From Macrosoma leucophasiata (taxonomy: Eukaryota > Arthropoda > Insecta > Lepidoptera > Hedylidae): 64,000 nucleotides of DNA. The translations under genes and the position numbers were made by a program. Positions 45,742 to 55,029 of the stretch are shown here, in pieces. The DNA lies in contig JAWQUS010000030.1 in assembly GCA_036365455.1 (NCBI GenBank), forward strand, positions 3,348,001 through 3,412,000, read 5' to 3'. Within the stretch, counting starts at the first letter, position 1, and each line of letters begins with the position of its first letter. The notes under the pieces are model-generated. The model was not told where the DNA came from. It made no database searches and saw only the letters and a program-made list of their open reading frames with translations.

Positions 45742-46018
45742 GGTTTTTTTTTTTTTTTGTTTTAAATGTGGCAAACAAGCGTGCAGTTCACATTGATGTT
45801 AAGTGATGACTGCAGCCTATAGATACCCACACAATGACCAGAGGTTAAAATGCAAATGCGCTGCCACTCCTGAGGCATTAGGTGTTATGCCTCTGTGCCG
45901 GAAATTACAGAGCCGTACATTACCACCTGACACCTGACACTACCATTTAACGGCAAGTATATTAGGTAATGCGGTGGTGCCTACGCCCGCGAGCTCCGTC
46001 ACTGGAGCTCTACCACCA
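45742..46018 (-). repeat. Family A copy, near full length
   Basis: Starts with a 14-T run, then AAATGTGGCAAACAAGCGTGC, and ends GAGCTCCGTCACTGGAGCTCTACCACCAG. The terminal hairpin stem GAGCTCC/GGAGCTC is intact. The middle has a small CACCTGACACCTGACAC duplication. Confidence 0.8.
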
Positions 46019-46516
46019 GGGAAAAGTACGGCAATAGTAGCTACATATAACGAAAATTAAAGAAAAACTGTCACGCCTAAGTTGGCTTTATTTAGTCGAA
46101 GGCGCAGCAACGCGCTACTGTTACAGCTAGTTTCAAATAAAAATCTATCATTCAAACGGTAATGATAAGTCATTACCGTGTCTATGCATTCTAAAAGCAG
46201 GATACCACCTACTGAATATAACACATAAAAGATGTTGCTTAGGTAAAATATGATCAGACCGACACCCATCACTATCCGTGTCATCATTCGCTATTTAATA
46301 TGTCTGGTGATATTTTTATACAACAGTTGTATCGTATTATATCGTTTACTTGCTGATCATACAAATTAGCACACTAACAATTGTCAGCTCGCCAAAAAGT
46401 ACGTAATACAGTGGTTCAATAGAGTGGAGCTACTGTACTTACCCGTGAAGGTTTATGAGGATGAACGAATTAGAATATTAATTACCATCAACGTTTGCTA
46501 TTCTACCACCATTATT
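46019..46516. other. Single-copy DNA
   Basis: Nothing supportable. Confidence 0.35.
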
Positions 46517-46838
46517 CTAAAAGTATAATTAAAAGGTAGAAGAGTGTGTTTGTTTGCTTGAAGGCGCTAATATCAGGCACTACGGGTACGATTTCCGGCA
46601 CAGTGGCATAACACCTTAGGCCTCAGGAGTGGTAACGCATCTGCATCTTGACCTTGGTCATCACTTAACATCAATGTGAACTGTCTACTTGTTTGCCACT
46701 CCATTACATAAAAAAATGTGTTAGATTGTTAGATAGAGCATTTATCGAGGAAGGCTTTAGGCTATAGAACATCACGCTAAGATGTATAGGAGAGGGTAGG
46801 TAACATTGCACAAGCGCGATGCCGGGGCGGGCCGCTAG
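46517..46838 (+). mobile_element. Helitron-like element split by family A
   Basis: Outer parts match the copy at 30033: GTTTGCTTGAAGGCGCTAATA on the left, ATTTATCGAGGAAGGC to CGGGGCGGGCCGCTAG|T on the right. The family A piece lies in between. Confidence 0.65.
46594..46717 (+). repeat. Family A fragment inside a Helitron-like element
   Basis: CCGGCACAGTGGCATAACACC to CCATTACATAAAAAAATG. It begins in mid-family, so the hairpin end is missing; the A-rich end is intact. This pattern fits 5'-truncated insertion. Confidence 0.7.
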
Positions 46839-46842
46839 TATA

Positions 46843-47076
46843 GGTCGCGCCAGGTAAAAAGAACGCTGGCGGTCAAGCTGCGCGTCATGTGTTTTTATTT
46901 CATTTTATGTTATTCTATGTAATATAGTTTTCAATCTGCCTACCAATACACGAAACCGCAAGCGAAAGCTAGATCAAAAATAAACCAATAGGGCTAGTAC
47001 TTTCGTGCGCGAGTGTACCGATGCGCGAACACATCCCTTCTACTTTCTTCCAGCGTTCTTTTTACGTGGCGCGACC
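46843..47076. mobile_element. TA-flanked MITE, first of two adjacent
   Basis: Ends GGTCGCGCCAGGTAAAAAG and CTTTTTACGTGGCGCGACC are inverted for about 26 bases with one mismatch. TA flanks both sides. This suggests a Tc1/mariner-type MITE. No ORF. Confidence 0.8.
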
Positions 47077-47080
47077 TATA

Positions 47081-47329
47081 CCAGGGGTGCGACCGCCTAT
47101 CGAAATTGCTGTTGGCATTGTCATTGCTGTCAAGTTTTCATGTCGATTTGTAGCTCCTTTAAAAGTAGTATTGATAATCTGATTGATGTTCACGCTTTCG
47201 TAGGTGATAAACAAGCGATAATGGTAGATTATTTCGATTTTTGTTATTTACTTGAAGTAAAAATCGACTTTAAAATTTGACAGCAATGACAATAACGACA
47301 GCAATGTCGATAGGCGGTCGCACCCCAGG
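47081..47329. mobile_element. TA-flanked MITE, second of two adjacent
   Basis: Ends CCAGGGGTGCGACCGCCTAT and ATAGGCGGTCGCACCCCAGG are inverted for about 50 bases, including a GACAGCAATGACA/TGTCATTGCTGTC pair. TA at 47079-47080 and 47330-47331. An inner 91-codon frame is chance. Confidence 0.82.
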
Positions 47330-47493
47330 TATTGAGCCAGAAAACGAATTGTCGTATCAGCCGATAAATGTTTACTACCTCCCCATAGAAAACGAATACC
47401 GTATCGCAACTGTCTAATCGACGATCATATCCATTGAAAACTTATTTTTTTGCAAAAAACAAAAAAAAACAAATTTTAGCTTTATCAGAATTT

Positions 47494-47597
47494 TTTTTAT
47501 GTAGCGAAGGTGGAAATCTATCTTGCAGTTTGCATAGATGTTAACTGCAGCCTCTAGACATCTACACAAAAAACTGAAAAAACCAGAGGCCAAAATT
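47494..47597 (-). repeat. Family A fragment
   Basis: TTTTTTATGTAGCGAAGGTGG to CCAGAGGCCAAAATT. Confidence 0.55.
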
Positions 47598-47619
47598 ATT
47601 AAAAAAAAAAAGAAAAAAT

Positions 47620-47727
47620 GGTAACTTCACGCCTGTAATCCCCGAAGGGGTAGGCAGAGATAAAATCATGCATTCAAGCATACATACATGCAAACACAAA
47701 CGACTCGCCGGTTACGTTACGTCAAAA
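47620..47727 (-). mobile_element. tRNA-derived SINE (family T), 3' fragment
   Basis: GTAACTTCACGCCTGTAATCC, CCGAAGGGGTAGGCAGAG and GACTCGCCGGTTACG. The tRNA-like head is missing. Confidence 0.7.
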
Positions 47728-48450
47728 TACATCTTCTCCTAAACTAGGTAGGTATAACATTTTGATATTATCAAAATATTTTATTTTAAAAAGTGTGTCT
47801 ACTTAGGTATATCGTTCTCAGTAATCTTATCCATCTTAAGAAGTAGATCAGGAATTACCCTTAATGTAAAATTTCTCGAAATTAGATCTTTGCTACGACA
47901 TTTTATAACACTTGCACACATACAAGTCCTATTTATGATTATCTGAACTTGCCCTTTACTGGAGTATCATAACATGCAGATATTATTTCATAGAGAGAAA
48001 ACTTGCATGTAATGCGCACAATAAAATGCATATTTAAATACCCTGTGATACCTAAAGTCAACTCAAAAATGTAATAATCGTAAACTCGCTGCGTCATAAA
48101 AACACAGCTAAAAATACATTTAGGTACGACAAAAACAAGGTAAGTTGTTTAAATGAAAAAGTAAAAAAAAATACAGTTCATTGCACTTAAAAAAAGTGGT
48201 AATGATAATATGGCGCGATCTGTCAATTTATCTTTTTTTGTGACAAAGGCATACAGCGTGATGTGCTTTTGTGGCAAGGTCGATCAAATTATTGTGCATC
48301 GCTTTTAATTTGTTTCCGTCGCAGCCATCGCAGCGTTGCAGTTTTTCAGAGCACTGACCTCCAGTTTAAACATTAGTTTAGATGTCGTTGGAGCCAATAA
48401 AGTCTAAATGCATACTTTGAACTTTATGAACGTAGTTTCTGTGCTTAAAC
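47728..48450. other. Single-copy DNA
   Basis: I see nothing in this stretch. Confidence 0.4.
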
Positions 48451-48752
48451 TCTATATATCTAGATATACATCAATGCAAATAAATAAAATTGGAGTGTCT
48501 GTTTGTAATATAAAAATAACCGCTTTTTACTAAATGCATATGTATGTATACACGGTACATATACCACAACAACATTTTTAAAATTTTGTCTGTCTGTTTG
48601 TTGGAGCTAATCTTAGGCATGGCTGGACCGATTTTTGCGGGACTTTCACTGGCAGATAGCTTACGTAATAAGGAGTAACTTAGGCTACTTTTATACTAGC
48701 GGCGCCCACGACGACGAAGTCCTCACGCGGACGAAGTCGCGGGCATAGCTAG
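48451..48752 (+). mobile_element. Helitron-like element (X)
   Basis: Sister of 13521-13846. Ends GACGAAGTCGCGGGCATAGCTAG followed by T. Confidence 0.6.
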
Positions 48753-48755
48753 TAT

Positions 48756-48960
48756 AATATAAAAGCGAAAGGTCACTCACTTATCACGAAATCTCAGACA
48801 CTACAAATACTAGGAGGTTCATGTTGGGCCCGCGCCTTGTAGGTATAGTGTATCAAAAGTAATGTGTGTCTAAAACTTCTTAAAATACCACGTTTTTATA
48901 TCACGTTCTGGCCTGACACGGACATTTTCTATTCTAGACAAAAAATAGGTAGGTATTCAA
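48756..48960 (+). mobile_element. Helitron-like fragment (X)
   Basis: ATAATATAAAAGCGAAAGGTC, TCACTTATCACGAAATCTC and ACTACAAATACTAGGAGG follow directly on the CTAG|T end of the previous element and resemble 10759. The right limit is not clear. Confidence 0.4.
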
Positions 48961-49121
48961 CTTACAGAAAAAAACAATCGTAGTCATTCTATATTCAAGT
49001 CGTATCAAACAATGTATGTAAATATTCAGCAAGTAGCATAACTAAGGAGCAATAATTCCATTTTTATTTCGTGTGGCAGTTTTAAAATTTGAACCGTTTT
49101 CACGATTATTCTTTTATTTTA

Positions 49122-49389
49122 TTTTTAAAGAAAAATGGAAAGAAAAAATTGACTTCAGGCGGGACTCGAACTCGCGACCTACTGGGAATCTATTCCAGCC
49201 GCTCTTCCAATTGAGCTACTGAAGCCCTGCCCGATTTGTCAAATCTTTCCTTCACATCTATTGCATTGCTTTATGGTAGCAGCAGCGCCATCTATTACCA
49301 ACTATGCTAGTTAGGCAATTTTTTCTTTCCATTTTTCTTTAAAAATAAAATATATTTCACAAGCATGTGTTAATGCGAAATAATATAAA
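49122..49389 (-). mobile_element. tRNA-like foldback element
   Basis: A tRNA-like domain (49151-49226, minus strand) and about 90 bases of spacer lie between inverted repeats of 37 bp (49115-49151 and 49316-49352). The repeats are exact over at least 31 bp. A further 37 bases follow on the right. A 20-bp direct repeat (ACGATTATTCTTTTATTTTA at 49102-49121; one change at 49390-49409) fits a target duplication and overlaps the left arm by a few bases. Related pieces are at 62927 and 63631. It resembles a SINE with a snap-back tail copy; I know no named family for it. Confidence 0.75.
49151..49226 (-). tRNA. tRNA-like domain (SINE-type, probably not a tRNA gene)
   Basis: Minus strand: 8-bp acceptor-like stem GGCTTCAG/CTGAAGTC, D-arm GCTC..GAGC with A box TAGCTCAATTGG, and T-arm with B box AGTTCGAGTCC. 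The anticodon stem is imperfect. No intron, and the element context argues for a SINE promoter rather than a working tRNA. Confidence 0.55.
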
Positions 49390-49489
49390 ACGATTATTCT
49401 TTTGTTTTACACTGCTGTACTCCTATCCTGCTAATCAGACTCTCTTTACAACTCAACAAGCCTTACCGTGAAGTTTGTACGATACTTCC

Positions 49490-49958
49490 TGGTGGTAGAG
49501 TTCCAGTGTAAGAGCTCGAGGGCGTAGGCACCACCGCATTACCTAATTTATCTGCCGCTAAATGGCAGTGTTGGGCACTATCGTGTTCCGGCTAGATCCA
49601 GAGGTTCCCAAACAATTTTTTCTGGTTTCGGTGTTCAATTTTTTTCTGGTTTCGGTGAACCCCCTTGGTAACATTTATATCACTTTCCCATATATCCCAT
49701 TTTTATTTACGCATATACGTAGACCCCATCGAGCCTCCCATGAACCCCAGGGGGTCTATATGGACCACTTCGGGAATCACTGGGCTAGATGGTAATGTGT
49801 GGCCTCGTGTAAATTATCGCAAAGACATGACAACTTAGGTCTCAGGGGCGGCAACACATCTGCATTTTGACTTCTGGTTTTTGTGTACATGTCTATAGGC
49901 TGCAGTTATCACTTAACATCAATGTGAGCTGCATGCTTGTTTGCCACCTTCATTACAT
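49490..49958 (+). repeat. Family A copy split by a hAT MITE
   Basis: GGTGGTAGAGTTCCAG to GCCACCTTCATTACATT. The hAT MITE at 49598-49782 sits at GTTCCGGCTAGAT|GGTAATGTGTGG. Removing it restores the family text. Confidence 0.8.
49598..49782. mobile_element. hAT-type MITE with perfect 8-bp duplication
   Basis: CCAGAGGTTCCCAAAC to TCGGGAATCACTG, flanked by GGCTAGAT at 49590-49597 and 49783-49790. Inside it has TTTTCTGGTTTCGGTG twice and a GACCCCATCGAG..CCCCAGGGGGTC part. No ORF. Confidence 0.9.
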
Positions 49959-49961
49959 TTT

Positions 49962-50215
49962 CTTTTTTGTATGTTATGGAAGTGGCAGTGGCAAGATAAG
50001 CCTATAGACACTTACACGATGACCAAGAGCAAAATTCACATGCGTTACCACTCCTGAAACCTAAGGTGTTACGTCTCTGTGCCGGAAATTACAGGGCAGT
50101 ACATTACCACCTGACCGAAACACGATAGTGCTGAACACTACCATTTAGCGGCAAGTAAATTAGGTAATGCGGTGGTGCGCACGCCCGCGAGCTCCGTCAC
50201 TGGAGCTACCACCAG
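49962..50215 (-). repeat. Family A copy, inverted neighbour
   Basis: Lies tail-to-tail with the copy at 49490. Runs TTTTTTGTATGTTATGGAAG to GAGCTCCGTCACTGGAGCTACCACCAG. It has lost part of the TGCAGTTCACATTGATG block. Confidence 0.75.
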
Positions 50216-50685
50216 TAAAAATACTTCCAATCCTGCTAATCAGATTTTCTTTGAACCAGCTTTACGCAGTTTTTGTGCGGTAATTTGCATCTTTTGATTC
50301 CCCTAGACACGAATAGGTACTATGTAGTATGTGTCGAGGTTCTGAGGATCCGAGCAGAGGTCGACGTCCCGTACAGCTGACGGGAGAGACGCCCCTTTGG
50401 GGCAATGAACTCCCTTTATTATCAAATGTATGTATACTTTTATCTAGGTATATTGTAGCAAAACGTTGAAAGCCTGACTTAAGCGAGGTTACTGACTGAG
50501 GGTTACATAGGTTTTTCTCTCGTCTGACTAAAGTTTTATAACGCTCTTTTATTTTCCACTGAATGTTGAATGTTTAATTTATATTCGTGAATTTTTAAAT
50601 GGATAAAACTATTTTAAAATACCTAGAGATAAAGCGAGATAATATCATTCGAATTTTGAATTGTGGATGCAAATTGGAATTTTGA
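50216..50685. other. Single-copy DNA with a flank duplication
   Basis: 50230-50252 repeats 49425-49447 (ATCCTGCTAATCAGA..TTCTTT, 21 of 23 bases). Otherwise nothing. Confidence 0.5.
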
Positions 50686-50925
50686 CGACCTGGTTAGTCC
50701 AGCGGTGTGAAACCATCGTTTGATTCGAAGGGTCGCGGGTTCGAGCCCCGCACCGGGACAAACATTTCTGTGGGCTTCAGATACCTATTTGTTTCGGGTC
50801 TGGGTGTTTGTGTATGTGTTGTATGTATGTGTACAACGGCACCCACGACACAGGTTTAAGGGTACCTTCTGTGGGGCTGTGAGTGTAAGCGTTTTTTATT
50901 TATTTATTTATTTAAATGGTAGGTA
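50686..50925 (+). mobile_element. tRNA-derived SINE with (TTTA)n tail
   Basis: Head CGACCTGGTTAGTCCAGCGG, then CGCGGGTTCGAGCCCCGCAC with a B box GGTTCGAGCCC. The body holds GGCACCCACGACACAGGTTT, and a TTTATTTATTTATTT tail completes a typical SINE. The tail region resembles LINE 3' ends. No clear target duplication was found. Confidence 0.75.
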
Positions 50926-51071
50926 GGTAGGTAGTAACCTATTTACAATTTAATTCATATGATTCTCTCCATATTTTGTAAGCTAAATCAGAGTGCAGGT
51001 AACCTATTCAGTATATTGTCAAGGGCTTCTAAAGAATTGATTTTATGAATTAATTCTCGTAGAAATGATAA

Positions 51072-51340
51072 ATAATTTCAATGCTGTCGTTGAGACATGA
51101 CGACCCACCGCCCCACTAGGAAAAACATTTTTCTACTGGAAGAGAGTTCTTCCACTAATGCATTCCAATGGGGCGGTAAGTGCAATAACGCAAGATGGGC
51201 AGCAGCATCCTTCGATAAAACTACCGCCACTGCGATCGCCAATCCGCATGCCAAGCGTGGCTATTATCGCATAGGTACCTATCCCCCTTATGGGAAGGCT
51301 TTGGTCGCGCAGTTAACATCTTTTGGCTGATGTGATGAGA
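51072..51340 (+). repeat. Family I copy, most complete
   Basis: GACATGACGACCCACCGCCCC, GATCGCCAATCCGCATGCC and CCCCTTATGGGAAGGCTTTGG to TTTTGGCTGATGTGATGAG. It shows the uninterrupted order used to recognise the insertion at 31665. Confidence 0.65.
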
Positions 51341-51772
51341 CATACCTACTAAATACCTACCTACCTATTAACAATAATTGTTTCTTTTAAAGTAATGTAC
51401 GTAGATACCGATTTAACAGAAACTTTTAAAAATATTTATGTAGGTAGGTAGGTACTTAAAATATTTTTTACCATAATTCGCTCGAAGATAGATAGGTACC
51501 TGAACTACTAATAAGTTATTCTAGTTTTAATAAGACTTATTCGGATCAAAAAAAATCAAAATGAAACCACTAAGTACTAAAGATAAATTTAAAACATTGC
51601 ACACGGCATAAGGAAACACATTAAGGTTTAATCTAACGAATACCTACCTACTAGTAGGTACCTACACTACAGATAATGTTGTTATTAATCACAACACTAA
51701 TTTGAAATGGTTAAGTTTATGATGTTAAGGAAAACAAAATATTTATTTATTTATTTATTTAAGCTTTTAGCA
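51341..51772. other. Single-copy DNA with GTAGG and TTTA microsatellites
   Basis: TAGGTAGGTAGG near 51440 and (ATTT)n at 51741-51760. No gene seen. Confidence 0.4.
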
Positions 51773-52143
51773 CAGAGGTTCCCAAACAATTTTTTCTTGT
51801 AGACCATTTACAATTTTTTCTGGTTTCTGCGGACCCCCGTCCTTGCTTCATTTATATCACATTCCCATATTTCCAATTTTTATTCACGCCTACATGGGGT
51901 CTACGTATGCGTGAATAAATATTGGAAAGTGGTCCATGGGAGCATCGAGTCTCCCATGGACCACTTTGGAAATCACTGGTATGATGTAAGTAAATTGGTA
52001 GTATCAGTGTATGTGTTGAGATCCATTATCGTAGACCCCCATTTTCATTTCATGGACCCCCAATTTTTTTTACACTGACGCAGACCCCTTTCTGGTTGTC
52101 ATAGACCCCCAGGGGTCGATATAGACCACTTTGGGAATCACTG
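51773..52143. mobile_element. hAT-type MITE with inner inverted duplications
   Basis: CAGAGGTTCCCAAACAATT to TTTGGGAATCACTG. The duplication is TTTTAGCA (51765-51772) and TCTTAGCA (52144-52151), 7 of 8. At 371 bp it is about twice the size of its relatives, because inner segments have been copied in inverted form (51926-51942 against 51951-51967, exact over 17 bases). Confidence 0.85.
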
Positions 52144-52247
52144 TCTTAGCACATTAATGCACATTAATGTAGCACATAAGGCGGACTTAATACCAAGTGG
52201 TATTCTCTCACAGCCAACCTTAGGGCTGAAATATAGGTAATGTAGAT

Positions 52248-52471
52248 ATGTATCTTCTACATACACGCCGATTCCAGAGACTTTTGACCCCACCCTCAGC
52301 CAGTATTCGACCTATTTGATCATGGTAGGTCAGTCTTGGTCTTCCTAGGCATCTGCAACCATTTACATTCGCATTGTAGGTAGGTAGGTAGGTACCTATA
52401 TATGTTTAGTCATTCGTTCATTCGACATTCTTTCTATAGTATAGTACCTATGCCCGAACCATCGGAGCATG
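52248..52471 (-). mobile_element. RTE-type LINE, 3' fragment
   Basis: CTACATACACGCCGATTCC, GACCTATTTGATCATGGTAGG and CCGAACCATCGGAGCATGCC in reverse encode part of the RTE C-terminal region. A (GTAG)n tract interrupts it at 52378-52394. Confidence 0.7.
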
Positions 52472-52593
52472 CCTTACCTATTACATTTTTACACTGATAC
52501 CTACTCTCATTCACACAAAGCCTCTCCGAATACCTATAATTTAAAAAATTACCTATCTGTAATATAAAAATAAGTCTGGTTTTCCTTCCTGAC

Positions 52594-53815
52594 CAGTGGC
52601 GGATTTACCAGTAGGCTGAGTAGGCTGGAGCCTAGGGCGGCAAATTATAAGGGGCGGCAGATTTAGTACATATTTTATTTCTATTTCGATTTACAAATTA
52701 ACAAAATATACAAACACAAAATAAGTACTTCGAAAATTGGAAGGAAATTAAAATCGAATTATAGTCCTATTAAATATAGTATACAATGCTAAATATTTCA
52801 ATATCTTTACATAAATCATTGCTAAAGTTCAAATATCATGACGATTCGATATTATTGTCGAAATTTAGTTATATTTTCTTCTCTCTGGAGTGAAAGATTA
52901 TGGTTTGGTGAACCCGAGACTAATCTGGGTCCGAATTAAATTGGGCGTCACTAGGGTGTTTTTGGTAGCAGCTTATGCACCGGTTAGCTCAGGGACGACC
53001 CCAGACCTGGAGAAGTTTTGGGAATCTACAAAGGAAGTTCTCGATATGTTCGAAGCTAATGAAAGGGTAATTTTGGGATGTGCTTTTAGCAAGGATAGAT
53101 CTATTTCAGTGGTGTACCTACACACCACTGAAATAGAAAGAAGAGTGCTTGCAGGGAATTGCGTGAATGGAGCGTTGGGTAAACCAGCGGGCTCGACTAG
53201 CCCTACATAATGCTGTACTTACTCCAACGCTTTTATATGGAAGCGAGAGCTGGGTATGCAGGAAAGAGCATGAAAGTAAGTTAAACGCGGTCGAGATGAG
53301 ATCTTCGTTCAAGATCTGCGGTGTATCACTCACCGATCGCGTTCGTAATGAAGATGTAAGAAAGAGGCTTTGTGTGAATTATAGTATCGGTGTAAAAATG
53401 AAAAAAGGCATGCTCCGATGGTTCAGGCATAAAGAAAGAATGTCGAATGAGCGAATGACTAAACAGATATACAATGCGAATATGGATGGTTGCAGAGGCC
53501 CAGGAAGACCAAGACTGACCTACCATGACCAAATAGGTCGAGTTCTGTCTGATGGTGGGGTCAAAAGTCTTAGGAATCGGCGTGCATGTATGAAGAGAAT
53601 GATGAAGGTAGACGAGGCACGAGAGGTATGTCAGGACCGGGATATCTGGCGTTCCACACTCTCTGCCTACCCCGTTAGGGACCTGGCGTGAAGATACATA
53701 CATTCTTCTCTCATAATTGTTCTGTAATTGATATGATTGTGGACTACGATATCAAAATTTAAGGGCGGCAAAAATTGGATAGCCTACAGGCGGCAAATTT
53801 GTAACTCCGCCACTG
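52594..53815. mobile_element. hAT-type MITE carrying an RTE fragment
   Basis: Ends CAGTGGCGGATTTAC and GTAACTCCGCCACTG are inverted with one mismatch. TTCCTGAC flanks it exactly (52586-52593 and 53816-53823). The typical GGGCGGCAAA motifs are next to both ends. The inside is occupied by an RTE copy. Confidence 0.92.
52886..53702 (+). mobile_element. RTE-type LINE with internal deletion
   Basis: A 10-bp duplication TTCTTCTCTC (52876-52885 and 53703-53712) bounds it. The first part encodes an endonuclease piece (VNPRLIWVRIKLGV, VFLVAAYAPVSSG). The second encodes the C-terminal region (LLYGSESWVCRKEHESKLNA, MLRWFRHKERMSNERMTKQI, GCRGPGRPRLTYHDQIGRV) to the stop after YPVRDLA. The whole reverse transcriptase core is missing, and a hairpin at 53100-53137 stands at the junction. 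Confidence 0.88.
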
Positions 53816-53919
53816 TTCCTGACGCTATAACTCCAGAACGCAAGAACTGATTTCCACATTTATAGCAAAGAAAATTCAGGAAAAATTTCAATGCGGGCGA
53901 AGCCGCGGGCAACAGCTAG

Positions 53920-54269
53920 TTCCTTATAAATTAAAAACCGCATTGCATTTTTATCGCCAGTTTGATGTAACAAGTAACAATGAAGTAGGTACCTACGCGT
54001 TACTAAGCGGGCCTGTATTCAAGGTCGTTAGCCCTGCCCACAACAAAAGCTCGGACCGCATATTACGGCGCGAATTTAAAAACATTAAAATAAATAACAG
54101 AAGAGAACCTTTCGTGCACAAACAACTTATTTCTACATCAACGCCTTTCTCGCTCGCACGCAACGCCTTATACGCGCGCGAAAGGGACGGATAGACAAGG
54201 TCACTGGTCAGCCGTTCTCTCAGACAGCGGGGCGCGGGGGGTGTGCGCGGGCGCAGACGGCGCAACGAC
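53920..54269 (+). promoter_or_regulatory. Possible promoter/5' UTR, GC- and CpG-rich
   Basis: From about 54000 the DNA turns GC- and CpG-rich (TACGCGCGCGAAAGGGACGG, GGGGCGCGGGGGGTGTGCGC) without any repeat match. Position upstream of a good ATG and donor suggests a promoter and 5' UTR. No TATA box seen. Confidence 0.4.
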
Positions 54270-54336
54270 ATGGCGGCGCGGGCGGTAGACGTGACGTCAC
54301 AGCGGGTCATGAGCGAACTCGCGGAGGCTCTGATGC
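54270..54336 (+). CDS. Candidate first coding exon of a host gene
   Basis: ATG at 54270 opens 22 codons (MAARAVDVTSQRVMSE..) that end in phase 1 at a good donor, C|GTAAGA (54337). High GC and CpG, the frequent use of GCG and CTC codons, and the absence of any repeat match set it apart from nearby DNA. Without splicing, the frame meets a stop at about 54400. I do not recognise the peptide; no downstream exon is identified in the remaining 9.6 kb, so the gene may have a long first intron. Confidence 0.4.
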
Positions 54337-54801
54337 GTAAGAAAACTGGATGCACATTGCACGTTACAAGTAATTTACACGTGAATAAATTAAAAAGTTA
54401 AACGGCCGACCGAACAACTAGTTGCGTGTAGTAATTATTTTTTAATGGCACCACTTAGGTCTGTTTCCAGTTTATGATGTTCAATATCGTAAACCTCAGC
54501 CCGAAAGGTGAACCTTATCATCGGTTTAATGACTCTATTAAAAAAGCAAAATATGTTAGGTAGGTGTAGGTACGCGGTCGATAGTAAACTTGTAATTTTT
54601 TCATCATCCAAAGGCCACGTCGTTGACGGAGATAGGTATTTAGTTGTCCTATAGAAACCTATAATGATTAGGTAGGTATAATAAATATCTTTATTGTTAG
54701 TGGTCAACGTATTCGGGATGGTATTTTATGAGCCTAAGTTTAAGCTACTATTGGGTGGACATTTCGAACACTTGATTACATTCAATGTCCGCTACACATG
54801 G
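54337..54801. other. Single-copy DNA
   Basis: Nothing further; would be intron if the exon above is real. Confidence 0.35.
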
Positions 54802-54809
54802 ATGTAAAG

Positions 54810-54983
54810 CAGAGGTTCCCAAACTATTTTTCTTGCAGACCCCTTTCATTTTTTTTCTGGATTCGGTGGATCCCCTTGCTAACATTTATATCACTTTCCC
54901 ATATATACCATTTTTATTTACGCATATACGTAGACCCCATCATGTCTCCCACGGACCCCAGGGGGTCTATTTGGGAATCACTG
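54810..54983. mobile_element. hAT-type MITE
   Basis: CAGAGGTTCCCAAACTATT to TTTGGGAATCACTG. ATGTAAAG (54802-54809) and ATGTAAAC (54984-54991) match at 7 of 8. Closely similar to the copy at 49598. Confidence 0.88.
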
Positions 54984-55029
54984 ATGTAAACGAGTCTTTG
55001 AGGTCAAACAATCACCTATAGTAATTAGC

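Larger units (their letters stand above)
52556..53919 (+). mobile_element. Helitron-like element split by a hAT MITE
   Basis: Outer parts are TCTGTAATATAAAAATAAG..TTTTCCTTCCTGAC and GCTATAACTCCAGAACGC..GCGAAGCCGCGGGCAACAGCTAG|T. Joined, they make a short Helitron-like unit with a GC stem before CTAG. Confidence 0.65.

Noticed and set aside
49151..49226. A working nuclear tRNA gene
   Set aside because: The anticodon arm is imperfect and it lies in a duplicated, repeat-bounded element with relatives nearby.
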